This document shows, in pieces, positions 17,603 through 25,773 of a stretch of DNA of 64,000 nt (positions are counted from its first letter, which is position 1; every line of letters begins with the position of its first letter). The notes below the pieces were generated by a model that searched no databases, had not been told where the DNA came from, and saw only the letters and a list, made by a program, of their open reading frames with translations. The DNA is taken from contig CAZJYC010000001.1 in assembly GCA_964550165.1 (NCBI GenBank), positions 1 through 64,000 on the forward strand, given 5' to 3'. The DNA comes from CAZJYC01 sp964550165 (lineage in GTDB: Bacteria; Acidobacteriota; Aminicenantia; Aminicenantales; Aminicenantaceae). Made by a program: the position numbers and the translations under genes.

Positions 17603-19402
17603 ATGGATAAACTCGAAAAGAAAAAGGCCACCAAAGAAAAAGCGAAAGTCCCTAAGCGTGCACTTCAGAAAATTTTGTTAAGGGAAGCCTCCAGCGTCAA
17701 AGAGCTCTCAGAGAAGACAGAGACCAAAGCTAAAGACATTATTGAAAGGATGATGCAAAAGGGGTATGACATCGGCGTCAACGATGCAGTCGACGAATCT
17801 TTAGCAAAGATAATTTCGCAGGAATTTGGACTTGATATTGAGCTCGTTTCTGTTGAAAAAGATTCACGAATTCAGGCTGAAAGTCATCCTGAAGACATGG
17901 TCTTAAAACCGCCTGTGGTGACCATCATGGGTCATGTCGATCATGGCAAGACCACTCTGTTGGACGCGATCAGACAATCCAATATCGTCAGCAAAGAATT
18001 TGGAGGAATCACACAACACATCGGCGCTTACAGGGTTTTTTATAACAATCGGCCTATCACCTTCATCGATACCCCTGGCCATGAAGCCTTCACCCGTTTA
18101 AGAGCTCGGGGCGCCAAAGTGACGGACATTGTCGTCTTGGTGGTTGCGGCTGACGATGGTGTGATGCCGCAGACCCGTGAAGCGATCAATCATGCCCGAG
18201 ATGCCCATGTTCCACTCATCGTGGCTATCAACAAAATCGATAAACCTCAAGCCGATGTCGAGAAAGTCAAAACTCAGCTGTCCAAAGAAGGATTGACTGT
18301 CGAAGATTGGGGTGGGGACACCATCAGCGTCGAAATCTCAGCCAAAGAAAAAACAAATTTGAAGGAGCTCTTGGAAATGATCCTTCTCCTGAGCGATGTG
18401 ATTGAAATCAAGGCCAATCCCAAGGTTAAAGCCCATGGTGTTATCCTTGAAGCCCGTCTAGACGCCAAAAAAGGCCCTGTGGCCACGGCAATCATCCAGC
18501 ACGGCATCCTTAGCCTCGGCGATGCTTTTCTTTCAGGAACCTGCTACGGAAAAGCCCGGGCGCTTTTTGACGAAAACGGCAGAGCCATGAATAGAGCCGA
18601 ACCCTCCTTTCCTGTGGAAGTTCTCGGCTTTTCCGATGTGCCCCAAGCTGGAGACCTTTTCCAGGTCGTCGACACTGCGGACACAGCCAAGCAAATCGTC
18701 CAACACCGACTTTCCCAAATCAAAGAAGAACCGCGAAGGCCTGAACACCTTACCCTTGACGCCCTTTTCAAGAAAATGGAAGCAGGCTCTGTCCGTGAGC
18801 TTCCCTTGATTGTCAAAGCGGATGTCCGAGGCTCGGTTGAAGTTCTGGCAGATATTCTCCCCAATTTGGGTAACGATAAAATAAAAATAAAGATTATCCA
18901 CTCTGGCACAGGAAAAATCACTGAGTCGGATGTCCTCTTGGCCTTGGCATCCAACGCGATCATTCTGGGCTATAACATCAAGCCGGACCAAAAAATCCTG
19001 AATTTGTCCAAAGAAGAAAACGTAGAAATCAGAACTTATAATGTGATTTATGAGTTAACCCAAGACCTCAAGAAGGCCGCCTCCGGAATGCTCGAGCCTG
19101 CCAAAAAAGAGACACACTTAGGAAGGGCTGAGGTCAGAAGGATCTTTCACATCACAAAGGTCGGCGCTGTTGCCGGCTGCTACGTCACTGACGGAAAAAT
19201 CATTCGAAATGCCGAAGCAAGAGTTATCAGAAATAATGAGACCATCCATCAAGGCCGAATTATCTCCCTGAAACATATCAAAGACAATGTCAGCGAGGTC
19301 ACAAAAGATCATGAGTGTGGAATCCGCCTTGAAAAATTCAAGGATTTCCAAGAAGGCGATATTTTGGAAGCCTTCCTGACTGAAACCATAAAACCCGAAT
19401 AA
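17603..19402 (+). CDS. infB: Translation initiation factor IF-2
   Basis: The GTPase that delivers initiator tRNA to the 30S subunit. The G1 motif GHVDHGKT is at residues 110-117, with DTPGHEAF (G3) and NKID (G4) following. Domain II, III and the fMet-tRNA-binding C-terminal domain are present. At 599 residues it is a short form: the N-terminus holds a single IF2_N-type helical module (about 20-75) and lacks the long charged extension found in many bacteria. It lies 19 bp after nusA. Confidence 0.97.
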   Translation: MDKLEKKKATKEKAKVPKRALQKILLREASSVKELSEKTETKAKDIIERMMQKGYDIGVNDAVDESLAKIISQEFGLDIELVSVEKDSRIQAESHPEDMVLKPPVVTIMGHVDHGKTTLLDAIRQSNIVSKEFGGITQHIGAYRVFYNNRPITFIDTPGHEAFTRLRARGAKVTDIVVLVVAADDGVMPQTREAINHARDAHVPLIVAINKIDKPQADVEKVKTQLSKEGLTVEDWGGDTISVEISAKEKTNLKELLEMILLLSDVIEIKANPKVKAHGVILEARLDAKKGPVATAIIQHGILSLGDAFLSGTCYGKARALFDENGRAMNRAEPSFPVEVLGFSDVPQAGDLFQVVDTADTAKQIVQHRLSQIKEEPRRPEHLTLDALFKKMEAGSVRELPLIVKADVRGSVEVLADILPNLGNDKIKIKIIHSGTGKITESDVLLALASNAIILGYNIKPDQKILNLSKEENVEIRTYNVIYELTQDLKKAASGMLEPAKKETHLGRAEVRRIFHITKVGAVAGCYVTDGKIIRNAEARVIRNNETIHQGRIISLKHIKDNVSEVTKDHECGIRLEKFKDFQEGDILEAFLTETIKPE

Positions 19403-19418
19403 CGAAGAATTTTTTGCC

Positions 19419-19700
19419 ATGGTCATTGGATTTTTATCCTTAGAGATATTTCTCCCCTATTCTCACTCCCTGAAGGATAAAAGGCAAAGGTTGTCCAGTC
19501 TCATCAGTCGCCTGAAAAGAAAATACAACGTTGCTTTTGCTGAGTTGGATTACCAGAAAAAGTGGCAAAGAACGAGAATCGGTGTCGTGACCCTGAACAA
19601 TCAAAAACGAGTTGTCGAAAGCATCTTCCAGCGTATCATTGTTGATGCAGAAAAAAACATAGACGGACAAATTATCGATCACCAAATCTATTTTTTTTGA
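19419..19700 (+). CDS. YlxP-like protein (DUF503)
   Basis: A 93-residue ferredoxin-fold protein of the DUF503 family, recognised by the SLKDKRQRLSSLISRLKRKYNVAFAE core. Members are found between infB and rbfA in many bacteria, exactly as here. The biochemical role is not established; an RNA- or ribosome-associated role is assumed from its context. It begins 16 bp after the infB stop. Confidence 0.85.
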   Translation: MVIGFLSLEIFLPYSHSLKDKRQRLSSLISRLKRKYNVAFAELDYQKKWQRTRIGVVTLNNQKRVVESIFQRIIVDAEKNIDGQIIDHQIYFF

Positions 19701-19761
19701 TAGTAATCCCGGGGAGAACTTCTCAGAGCGAAAGATTCAAACTCTAAATAGAAGGTTTGCC

Positions 19762-20106
19762 ATGAATCTCTCTCGAAGGCAGAAAAGAGTGGCCAGCTTA
19801 ATCAAAGAAGAACTCAGTCGTCTGCTGATTGAAGAATTTCAAGACTCATCTTCCGGATTGATCACTGTGACAAGGGTCGAAATGAGTGCCGACCTCAAAA
19901 CCGCCCAGATCTTCCTGAGTGTTTTTGGCGGTGAACACGAAGGGACACTGTTTGAAATTCTGGAAAGAAAAAAAGGCTATTTAAGAAAATCTATTGCCTC
20001 GAAAGTTAAATTAAAGTATAATCCGATGCTTATTTTTTCTCTTGATCGCAGCCCTGTTTACGAAGAGAGACTCGATAGAATACTGGATAAAATAAGAAAA
20101 AAATGA
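19762..20106 (+). CDS. rbfA: 30S ribosome-binding factor RbfA
   Basis: A 114-residue KH-fold protein that binds immature 30S subunits and helps mature the 16S rRNA 5' end. It starts with the family pattern (RRQKRVASLIKEELSRLL) and contains VTRVEMSADLKTAQIFLSV and the LKYNPMLIFSLDRS ending. Its last 4 bp overlap the start of the DHH phosphoesterase gene (ATGA), implying translational coupling. Confidence 0.93.
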   Translation: MNLSRRQKRVASLIKEELSRLLIEEFQDSSSGLITVTRVEMSADLKTAQIFLSVFGGEHEGTLFEILERKKGYLRKSIASKVKLKYNPMLIFSLDRSPVYEERLDRILDKIRKK

Positions 20107-21107
20107 AAGATGATCCTGTGAGCTCAATATGCAAAAAAGTTCTTGAGAGTCAGCGCATTGTCATTACTTCCCATCTCAGGCCGGACGGTGATTCTATTTG
20201 CACAAGCCTTGCCTTGGCATTTATGGGAGAACTTTTAGGCAAAGAGGTCCAGATCATAAACAGAGATCGCACACCCTATCCCTTCCAACACTTCCCTGAT
20301 GCCGATAAGATCCAAATTGGTCAAATTCCCCCTCAAAAATTTGACATTGTCATCCTCCTCGAGTGTGCCAATGTCTCACGCTCCGGGCAGGAAAATCTGA
20401 AACACTACTTCAAGATCAACATCGACCACCATCACTCCAATGATTACTATGCAGATATTGATTGGGTTGAACCTGAAGCCTCTGCGGTGGGAGAAATGGC
20501 CTATAACCTGGGAGAAAAACTCAATATACGGTTTACTCCTCAAATTGCTAGCCACCTTTACTGCGCCATTGTCTCTGACACAGGGTCATTCCAGTTTTCC
20601 AACACTACAGCCAAGAGTCTTGAAATCTGCTCTAAATTGATCGAGCATGGCGCTAATTCTATTAGGATCTCTGAGATCCTGTTCAACAACAATTCTCCTG
20701 AAAAAATCAAGCTGTTGGGTCAGGTGCTCTCCACCTTACAGATGAACAAAAAAGGGAACATCGCCACTGTCACCATGTTCAAGAAAAATCTGGATGCTCT
20801 CAACCTCAGAGAAATTGACACCGAAGACATCACAACGTTAGCCCGTTCAATCAAGGGTGTGGAGATGGTCCTCTTCTTCAAAGAAATGGGGAAAGGCACC
20901 TATAGGATCAGCCTCAGGGCAAAAGGTGAGACTGACGCGGCTGCTGTGGCAGAGCATTTCGGAGGCGGCGGTCACCTTCATGCCGCCGGATTCACAGCTG
21001 TGGGGAGATACGCAAAACTGGCTAAAGAAATTCCTGAAACGGTCGAGAAGCTCTTGGAGAAAAAAATCAAGGGAACTAAAAAAAAGAAACCGACTTATCC
21101 CTGTTGA
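20103..21107 (+). CDS. nrnA: DHH/DHHA1 phosphoesterase, NrnA-type oligoribonuclease/pAp phosphatase
   Basis: A 334-residue two-domain enzyme that degrades nanoRNA and 3'-phosphoadenosine 5'-phosphate. Metal-binding motifs are seen in order: HLRPDGDS (motif I), a motif II reading ILLECANVSRSG, the NIDHHHSN motif III and SDTGSFQF motif IV. The DHHA1 substrate loop is GGGGHLHAAGF. Motif II carries glutamate where many NrnA proteins have aspartate. The position between rbfA and truB is the common one for this gene. Confidence 0.9.
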   Translation: MKDDPVSSICKKVLESQRIVITSHLRPDGDSICTSLALAFMGELLGKEVQIINRDRTPYPFQHFPDADKIQIGQIPPQKFDIVILLECANVSRSGQENLKHYFKINIDHHHSNDYYADIDWVEPEASAVGEMAYNLGEKLNIRFTPQIASHLYCAIVSDTGSFQFSNTTAKSLEICSKLIEHGANSIRISEILFNNNSPEKIKLLGQVLSTLQMNKKGNIATVTMFKKNLDALNLREIDTEDITTLARSIKGVEMVLFFKEMGKGTYRISLRAKGETDAAAVAEHFGGGGHLHAAGFTAVGRYAKLAKEIPETVEKLLEKKIKGTKKKKPTYPC

Positions 21108-21110
21108 ATC

Positions 21111-22046
21111 ATGGACGGGCTTATCCTCGTCAGTAAACCTCAAGGCGTTACCTCGCACGATATCGTTGCCCGAATAAGGACTATCCTGAACATCAAAAAA
21201 ATTGGACACTTTGGAACTTTAGACCCAATAGCCACAGGACTGATTGTCGTTTCTGTCGGAAAAGCAACAAGGCTTTTCCCTTTCTTCTCTAAGACTGATA
21301 AAGTCTACAAGGGTGTGATACGGTTGGGCTACGCCACCGATACCTATGACTCAACAGGAAAACCTTTATCCTCCGAAGCAAAGGATTACCCAAAAAAAGC
21401 TGAACTCCTGAAGGCGATGGAGACGTTTGAGGGGGAGTTTGAACAGATGCCCCCTCCTTACTCTGCCAAAAAGTTCAGGGGAAAGCCCCTCTATGCGCTG
21501 GCAAGGAGAAAAAAAGAATTCGTGCTCAGGCCAAGCCGGGTGAACATCCAAGCCTTTCGCTTAAAAAAATACAATCCTCCGTGGCTTGAGTTTGAGGCGC
21601 AATGTTCCTCGGGAACCTACATTCGTTCTTTAGCACACGATTTGGGCCAAACCCTGGGATGTGGGGCCCATCTTGCAGAGCTAACCAGAATCCGCGTGGG
21701 AAACTTTCGTCTCAAGGATTGCCGCACCCTGGAGAGAATCGAAGAACTCAATGAACAAGGAAAGATTATGGAATTTCTTATTCCCCTCGAACTCCTGCTC
21801 CCTGAGTATCCCAAAATCATTCTTAAAGAGCAGGGGTCTATCTTAGCCAGAAACGGCAATCTGATTTCCCCCGAAGACATCTTAAAAGTCATCTCCGATT
21901 CTTCCCTTCCTGTTTCTCTCGAAAGAGAGAATATTTTTAGAATGTTCAGCCTGGAAGGGAAATTGCTCGCTCTGGCCAAGAAAATCCCTGAGAAAAATTG
22001 CCTGCATCCTTTTTTGGTTATTGACTCCAAGGAAAAGCTGGAATAA
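21111..22046 (+). CDS. truB: tRNA pseudouridine-55 synthase TruB
   Basis: Isomerises U55 of the T-arm in elongator tRNAs. The N-terminus (GLILVSKPQGVTSHD), the catalytic aspartate in GTLDPIATG and the tyrosine in the GYATDTYDSTG region are those of the family. The C-terminal part is a PUA-like extension. At 311 residues the length is normal. It starts 4 bp after nrnA and is the last information-processing gene of the operon; the next gene, a transporter, starts 10 bp after it. Confidence 0.95.
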   Translation: MDGLILVSKPQGVTSHDIVARIRTILNIKKIGHFGTLDPIATGLIVVSVGKATRLFPFFSKTDKVYKGVIRLGYATDTYDSTGKPLSSEAKDYPKKAELLKAMETFEGEFEQMPPPYSAKKFRGKPLYALARRKKEFVLRPSRVNIQAFRLKKYNPPWLEFEAQCSSGTYIRSLAHDLGQTLGCGAHLAELTRIRVGNFRLKDCRTLERIEELNEQGKIMEFLIPLELLLPEYPKIILKEQGSILARNGNLISPEDILKVISDSSLPVSLERENIFRMFSLEGKLLALAKKIPEKNCLHPFLVIDSKEKLE

Positions 22047-22056
22047 ATTATGTCCC

Positions 22057-23517
22057 ATGCAAAAAAAAGAATTCTTCGCCTCACGCTGGGGGATCATCTT
22101 TGCCGGCCTGGGAATGGCCGTAGGAACAGGAAACATCTGGCGCTTTCCGAGAATCGTCTCCCAGCAAGGAGGAGGGGCATTCATGCTTGCCTGGCTTCTC
22201 TTTCTTTTCTTGTGGTCGATTCCTTTGCTGGTCATCGAAACCTCCATCGGCAAGAAAACCCGGATGGGTGTCATCGGGTCTTTCGGCAATATCATGGGCC
22301 GCAATTTTGCCTGGATGGGGACTTTTGTCACTTTTGTGACAACAGCCATCATGTTCTATTATGCTGTAGTCGCTGGATGGTGCTTGAAATATTTTTTGGC
22401 TACATCTTTTCAGGGCCTGATAAAAAAAGATTCCTCGCAAGTCTGGCGTTCTTTCACCGGCTCTTGGGAGCCTGTACTCTTTCACCTTGCAGCCATAGGG
22501 ATTGGGGCCTTCATCATCTATTCCGGAGTTGTTAAAGGAATAGAGCGGGCCAATAAAATCCTTATCCCTGCTCTGTTCCTTCTGCTGATTATTGCCTGTG
22601 TCCGTGCCTTGACACTTCCTTCTGCCTTCAGAGGCCTGGATTTCCTTTTTTCCCCCAATTTCTCACGGCTATCGGATTATAAGCTCTGGCTGAACGCCCT
22701 GACCCAATCAGCCTGGTCGACCGGAGCTGGATGGGGATTAATGCTCACCTATGGTGTTTACTGCCAGGAAAAAGAGAACCCCATCCTGACGTCTTCAACG
22801 CTTGGCTTTGGAGACTACGTGGCCTCCCTCCTCGCCGCTATGGCTGTTATTCCGACAGTCTTTTCCTACTTTGCCACACAGGAATTGTCCCAGCAAACGG
22901 TCATGGACGTGATGAAAGCTGACAATCAGGGTCTGACTTTTATCTGGATTCCCAACTTATTCTCTAAAGTGCCGGCTGGCTCATTTTTCCTGGCTCTCTT
23001 TTTCCTTGCCCTTTCCTTTGCTGCCTTCAGCTCCCTCATCTCCATGATCGAGCTTGATACCCGGATCCTGATGGATGCGGGATTATCAAGGAAGAAAGCA
23101 GTGCTCTTGGTAGGGCTATGTGGATTCCTCTTTGGCCTTCCTTCAGCCCTGAGCATGGGTTTCTTCACCAACCAGGATAATGTCTGGGGTATCGGGCTCA
23201 TGGTCAGCGGCTTTTTTTTCACCTTAGCCGTTCTCAAATTTGGTCCCCAAAAATTCCGCCTCAACGTCATTTCCACCCCCGAGAATCCGCCGATGCTGGG
23301 CAAATGGTTCGAAATCCTGGTCATTGTCTTGCTCCCCCTGCAGTTTCTGGCGATGCTTGGCTGGTGGCTGTGGCAAAGCTATGCTGAAAATCCGCATACC
23401 TGGTTTAACATCTTTTCTCCTTTCTCCTTAGGGACGATCCTTTTCCAATGGCTTCTTGTCCTCGGGTTGTTCGTTCTCCTCAACAAAGCTATCATCAAAA
23501 AAATGACGGCAAGCTAA
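22057..23517 (+). CDS. Sodium-dependent transporter, NSS (SNF) family
   Basis: A 486-residue, 12-helix transporter of the neurotransmitter:sodium symporter family (LeuT fold). The unwound first helix carries the family signature GMAVGTGNIWRFPRI, where the two Na+ ions and substrate bind. The start is placed at ATG 22057, giving the typical N-terminus KKEFFASRWG; an earlier ATG would overlap truB. The gene is followed at once by a 31-residue membrane peptide like MetS, the small subunit of MetP-type methionine/alanine importers. So import of a neutral amino acid is the best guess. It is odd to find it directly downstream of truB. Confidence 0.9.
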   Translation: MQKKEFFASRWGIIFAGLGMAVGTGNIWRFPRIVSQQGGGAFMLAWLLFLFLWSIPLLVIETSIGKKTRMGVIGSFGNIMGRNFAWMGTFVTFVTTAIMFYYAVVAGWCLKYFLATSFQGLIKKDSSQVWRSFTGSWEPVLFHLAAIGIGAFIIYSGVVKGIERANKILIPALFLLLIIACVRALTLPSAFRGLDFLFSPNFSRLSDYKLWLNALTQSAWSTGAGWGLMLTYGVYCQEKENPILTSSTLGFGDYVASLLAAMAVIPTVFSYFATQELSQQTVMDVMKADNQGLTFIWIPNLFSKVPAGSFFLALFFLALSFAAFSSLISMIELDTRILMDAGLSRKKAVLLVGLCGFLFGLPSALSMGFFTNQDNVWGIGLMVSGFFFTLAVLKFGPQKFRLNVISTPENPPMLGKWFEILVIVLLPLQFLAMLGWWLWQSYAENPHTWFNIFSPFSLGTILFQWLLVLGLFVLLNKAIIKKMTAS

Positions 23518-23518
23518 A

Positions 23519-23614
23519 ATGACTGTTGGGGCTCTTCTTTTCATGGTTTTTATCTGTTCTGTCTGCCTCGGCGGCTTTATCTATTCTCTCTATTTATCGT
23601 CTAAAAGCAAGTAA
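23519..23614 (+). CDS. MetS-like small subunit of NSS amino acid importer (31 aa)
   Basis: A tiny gene starting 1 nt after the transporter stop codon: ATG at 23519, TAA at 23612-23614. The 31-residue product is MTVGALLFMVFICSVCLGGF followed by IYSLYLSSKSK: one transmembrane helix and a short positive tail. Known MetS subunits are about this size, begin with a similar MTxxA pattern, have a single helix and sit directly after a MetP-type NSS transporter. Position, size and topology agree; primary sequence identity is low by nature in such short peptides. Confidence 0.7.
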   Translation: MTVGALLFMVFICSVCLGGFIYSLYLSSKSK

Positions 23615-23673
23615 AACACCCAAAAATTCACCAAAAAATCCAAAAAATTGAATTAATTTTCTTCAAGCAGTCC

Positions 23674-23702
23674 TTGAATTCTGATACAGGATATTGTATT
23701 TT
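23674..23702 (+). promoter_or_regulatory. Candidate promoter of the DUF507 pair
   Basis: TTGAAT and TATTTT separated by 17 nt, 9 bp before the DUF507 ATG. The spacing is good, but the leader would be very short, so confidence is limited. Confidence 0.35.
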
Positions 23703-23711
23703 ATAGAAGAA

Positions 23712-23990
23712 ATGAGACTGAACAAAAACCAGATCGAGCATATGGCTTTCGTTGCCGTTCGAAATCTGATCAAGGAAAAGAAGATTATCGTCGAAGACAA
23801 AAACAAGCTCGTCGAAACCCTAGTCAACCTCATCACCGAAGAATTTCAGAAAGAAGATAAGCTTGACCAGGAAGTCAGGGAAATTCTTAGCAAGCACATG
23901 GAAAAAATCCGGAATGAAAACATCGAATACCAGACCATGTTCAGAATGATAAAGACGAAACTCGCAAAAGAAAGGAATATCGTCCTTTGA
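23712..23990 (+). CDS. DUF507 family protein (first of a tandem pair)
   Basis: A 92-residue, highly charged helical protein beginning MRLNKNQIEHMAFVAVRNL. The family (DUF507) is known as small proteins of unknown function, often in tandem pairs. A TTG at 23694 in frame is rejected because it lies within the candidate promoter spacer; the ATG follows AGAAGA. It overlaps the second copy by 4 bp (TTGA). Confidence 0.8.
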   Translation: MRLNKNQIEHMAFVAVRNLIKEKKIIVEDKNKLVETLVNLITEEFQKEDKLDQEVREILSKHMEKIRNENIEYQTMFRMIKTKLAKERNIVL

Positions 23991-24277
23991 GCCTGAAATT
24001 GTCGCGTGAAAAAATCAACTTTTTAGCCCGCCAGATCTTGGATATGCTCTTTGAGAATGAGCAAGTCGAATTCCTTGTTGAGTCCAACGAAATCAGGCTC
24101 TCTGTTGTCAGAAGTATCGAAGAGGAGATGAAACTCTACAACCTCATCGACAAAAAAGCCGTAGAAAAGATTCAATCTCAGAAGAAGGCTATTGAAGAAG
24201 GAAGCAGGGAGTGGGAGATCCTCTACCGCAAATATTACAATGAAGAAATCTCAAAGCTCGGAAAAATCGTCGAATAA
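23987..24277 (+). CDS. DUF507 family protein (second of a tandem pair)
   Basis: A 96-residue paralogue-like partner of the preceding gene, with the same layout (KLSREKINFLARQILDMLF at the start, helical charged remainder). It starts with TTG inside the stop region of the first gene (TTGA overlap), so the pair is translationally coupled and probably forms a heteromer. The function is unknown. Confidence 0.78.
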   Translation: MSLKLSREKINFLARQILDMLFENEQVEFLVESNEIRLSVVRSIEEEMKLYNLIDKKAVEKIQSQKKAIEEGSREWEILYRKYYNEEISKLGKIVE

Positions 24278-24698
24278 CACTTCTCCAAGTCAGGATAAAA
24301 AAAATTACATAGAGATCGAAGAAAGAGTCCGTTATTCTGAAGTCGACCGGATGGGGGTTGCCCATAATAAGAATTACTTCGAATGGTTTGAGATTGGCCG
24401 CACCGAATATTGCCGCCTGAAAAACATCCCCTACAGGAGCATCGAAGAGCAAGGATATTACTTAGTCGTTGTCGAGGCTTTCTGCAAATACAAAAAAACG
24501 CTCCTTTATGATGAAAAATTCATCATTCGCGTTTCTTTAGATGAGGTTTCTCCAAAGAAGTTCGTTTTCTCTTATGAATTGGTGACCAGGCAAAAAAGGA
24601 AATTAATTGCTTCTGGTTACACCGTTCATATCGTCACCAATTCAGAAGCAAAGGTTTGCTCTCTCCCTCCCGAGATCATGGAGAAAATAACAGCATAA
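24240..24698 (+). CDS. Acyl-CoA thioesterase, 4HBT (YbgC-like) family
   Basis: A hotdog-fold thioesterase. The active-site region RYSEVDRMGVAHNKNYFEWFE contains the catalytic aspartate of 4-hydroxybenzoyl-CoA-thioesterase-like enzymes. With ATG 24240 the product has 152 residues, including a 20-residue polar N-terminal stretch. The start overlaps the DUF507 gene by 38 bp and has no clear ribosome-binding site, so the exact start is uncertain. Acyl substrate is unknown; in proteobacteria YbgC works with Tol-Pal, but no tol genes are here. Confidence 0.8.
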   Translation: MKKSQSSEKSSNNTSPSQDKKNYIEIEERVRYSEVDRMGVAHNKNYFEWFEIGRTEYCRLKNIPYRSIEEQGYYLVVVEAFCKYKKTLLYDEKFIIRVSLDEVSPKKFVFSYELVTRQKRKLIASGYTVHIVTNSEAKVCSLPPEIMEKITA

Positions 24699-24798
24699 AC
24701 GAATAAAAATTATTGAGTGTTTCCCCCGCCGCATCCAATGATTTCGCCTTGATAATAACATTTTCATCACTTCTGGCTGACGAATCTCGTCGTGAGAA

Positions 24799-25662
24799 TT
24801 AGCCTGAAAGGTATCCTTTTTTGATCAAATAGTCCCTGAGGGCTTTTTCCCAAGGAGAAAATTCAGTCAACCCAATCTCTTTGGCCTTCTTGTTTTCTAA
24901 AACAGAATAAGAAGGTCGGGGGGCCCGGGCACCGTAGGTTTTTGAATCGACAGGAATGAGACGCGGCCTTTTTGCGAGCAAAGAGAATATCACCTTGGCA
25001 AACTCATACCACGTGCACTGGCCCTCATTGGTCATATGGTAGAGGCCATGGCGTTCTTTCTGGATGAGCTCACCCACTCTTGAGGCAAGCTCTGCCGTCG
25101 CTGTGGGTGTGACCCATTGGTCATCGACCACTCTTAAAGTCTTCCCTTCCTTCGCTCGGGCAATAACTGTATCGACAAAATTGTAACCTTTTCCCCAGCA
25201 ACCCGCCACCCCGTAGAGACCGCAAGTTCTGACAAGAAAATATCTTTCCAGAATATTTTTTACAAAATATTCTCCAGCCATCTTGGAGACGGCATAGACA
25301 TTCAGAGGATTGGGATGGTCTTCCTCCACGTAAGGAGACCTCTTTCGTCCGTCAAAGACATAATCTGTGCTGAAATGGACTAAAGCCAATCCCAGCTCCC
25401 GGCAGGTTAGAGCCAAATCCCTGACGGCTATAGAATTGACTGCAAAAGAGAGCTGGAGATTGTCTTCACATTCATCGACCTTATTGTAAGCGGCAGTATT
25501 GATGACAATCTCAAGGCGAAGTTCAGAAAGAGCCTTTTTTGTCTTCTCGGATTTTGTGATGTCAAAATCAGGGTAATAAAGAGGAACGATTTCTTCTTCC
25601 GAAAGTGCTTTGACCAGATCAGAGCCAAGCTGACCATCAGCTCCGATGATGGCGATTTTCAT
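24799..25662 (-). CDS. rfbD: dTDP-4-dehydrorhamnose reductase
   Basis: An NADPH-dependent SDR that makes dTDP-L-rhamnose from dTDP-4-keto-L-rhamnose, the last step of rhamnose donor synthesis. The 287-residue product has the nucleotide-binding motif GADGQLGSDL (residues 7-16), the family's FDITKSEK and FSTDYVFDG motifs, and the catalytic YAVSKMAGE. No rfbA, rfbB or rfbC is nearby, so it is an isolated member of the pathway here. A terminator separates it from the upstream PKD gene. Confidence 0.88.
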   Translation of the reverse strand: MKIAIIGADGQLGSDLVKALSEEEIVPLYYPDFDITKSEKTKKALSELRLEIVINTAAYNKVDECEDNLQLSFAVNSIAVRDLALTCRELGLALVHFSTDYVFDGRKRSPYVEEDHPNPLNVYAVSKMAGEYFVKNILERYFLVRTCGLYGVAGCWGKGYNFVDTVIARAKEGKTLRVVDDQWVTPTATAELASRVGELIQKERHGLYHMTNEGQCTWYEFAKVIFSLLAKRPRLIPVDSKTYGARAPRPSYSVLENKKAKEIGLTEFSPWEKALRDYLIKKGYLSG

Positions 25663-25720
25663 TGTCAGCAGAACCTCCGCCTTTCAAACGGAGAAATCAA
25701 TCCCTTGCGGATTTTTCAAT

Positions 25721-25757
25721 AAAAAAAGGCCAAGGATTTCTCCTTGGCCTTTTTTTT
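25721..25757 (-). terminator. Rho-independent terminator
   Basis: A perfect hairpin with 16-bp arms (GGCCAAGGA core flanked by A and T runs) and a 4-nt TTTC loop. It is followed by T-runs on both strands, so it could work in both directions. It lies 17 bp after the stop of the PKD/beta-barrel gene on the minus strand and ends its transcript before rfbD. Confidence 0.9.
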
Positions 25758-25773
25758 CAGCACAGACTCGGGA

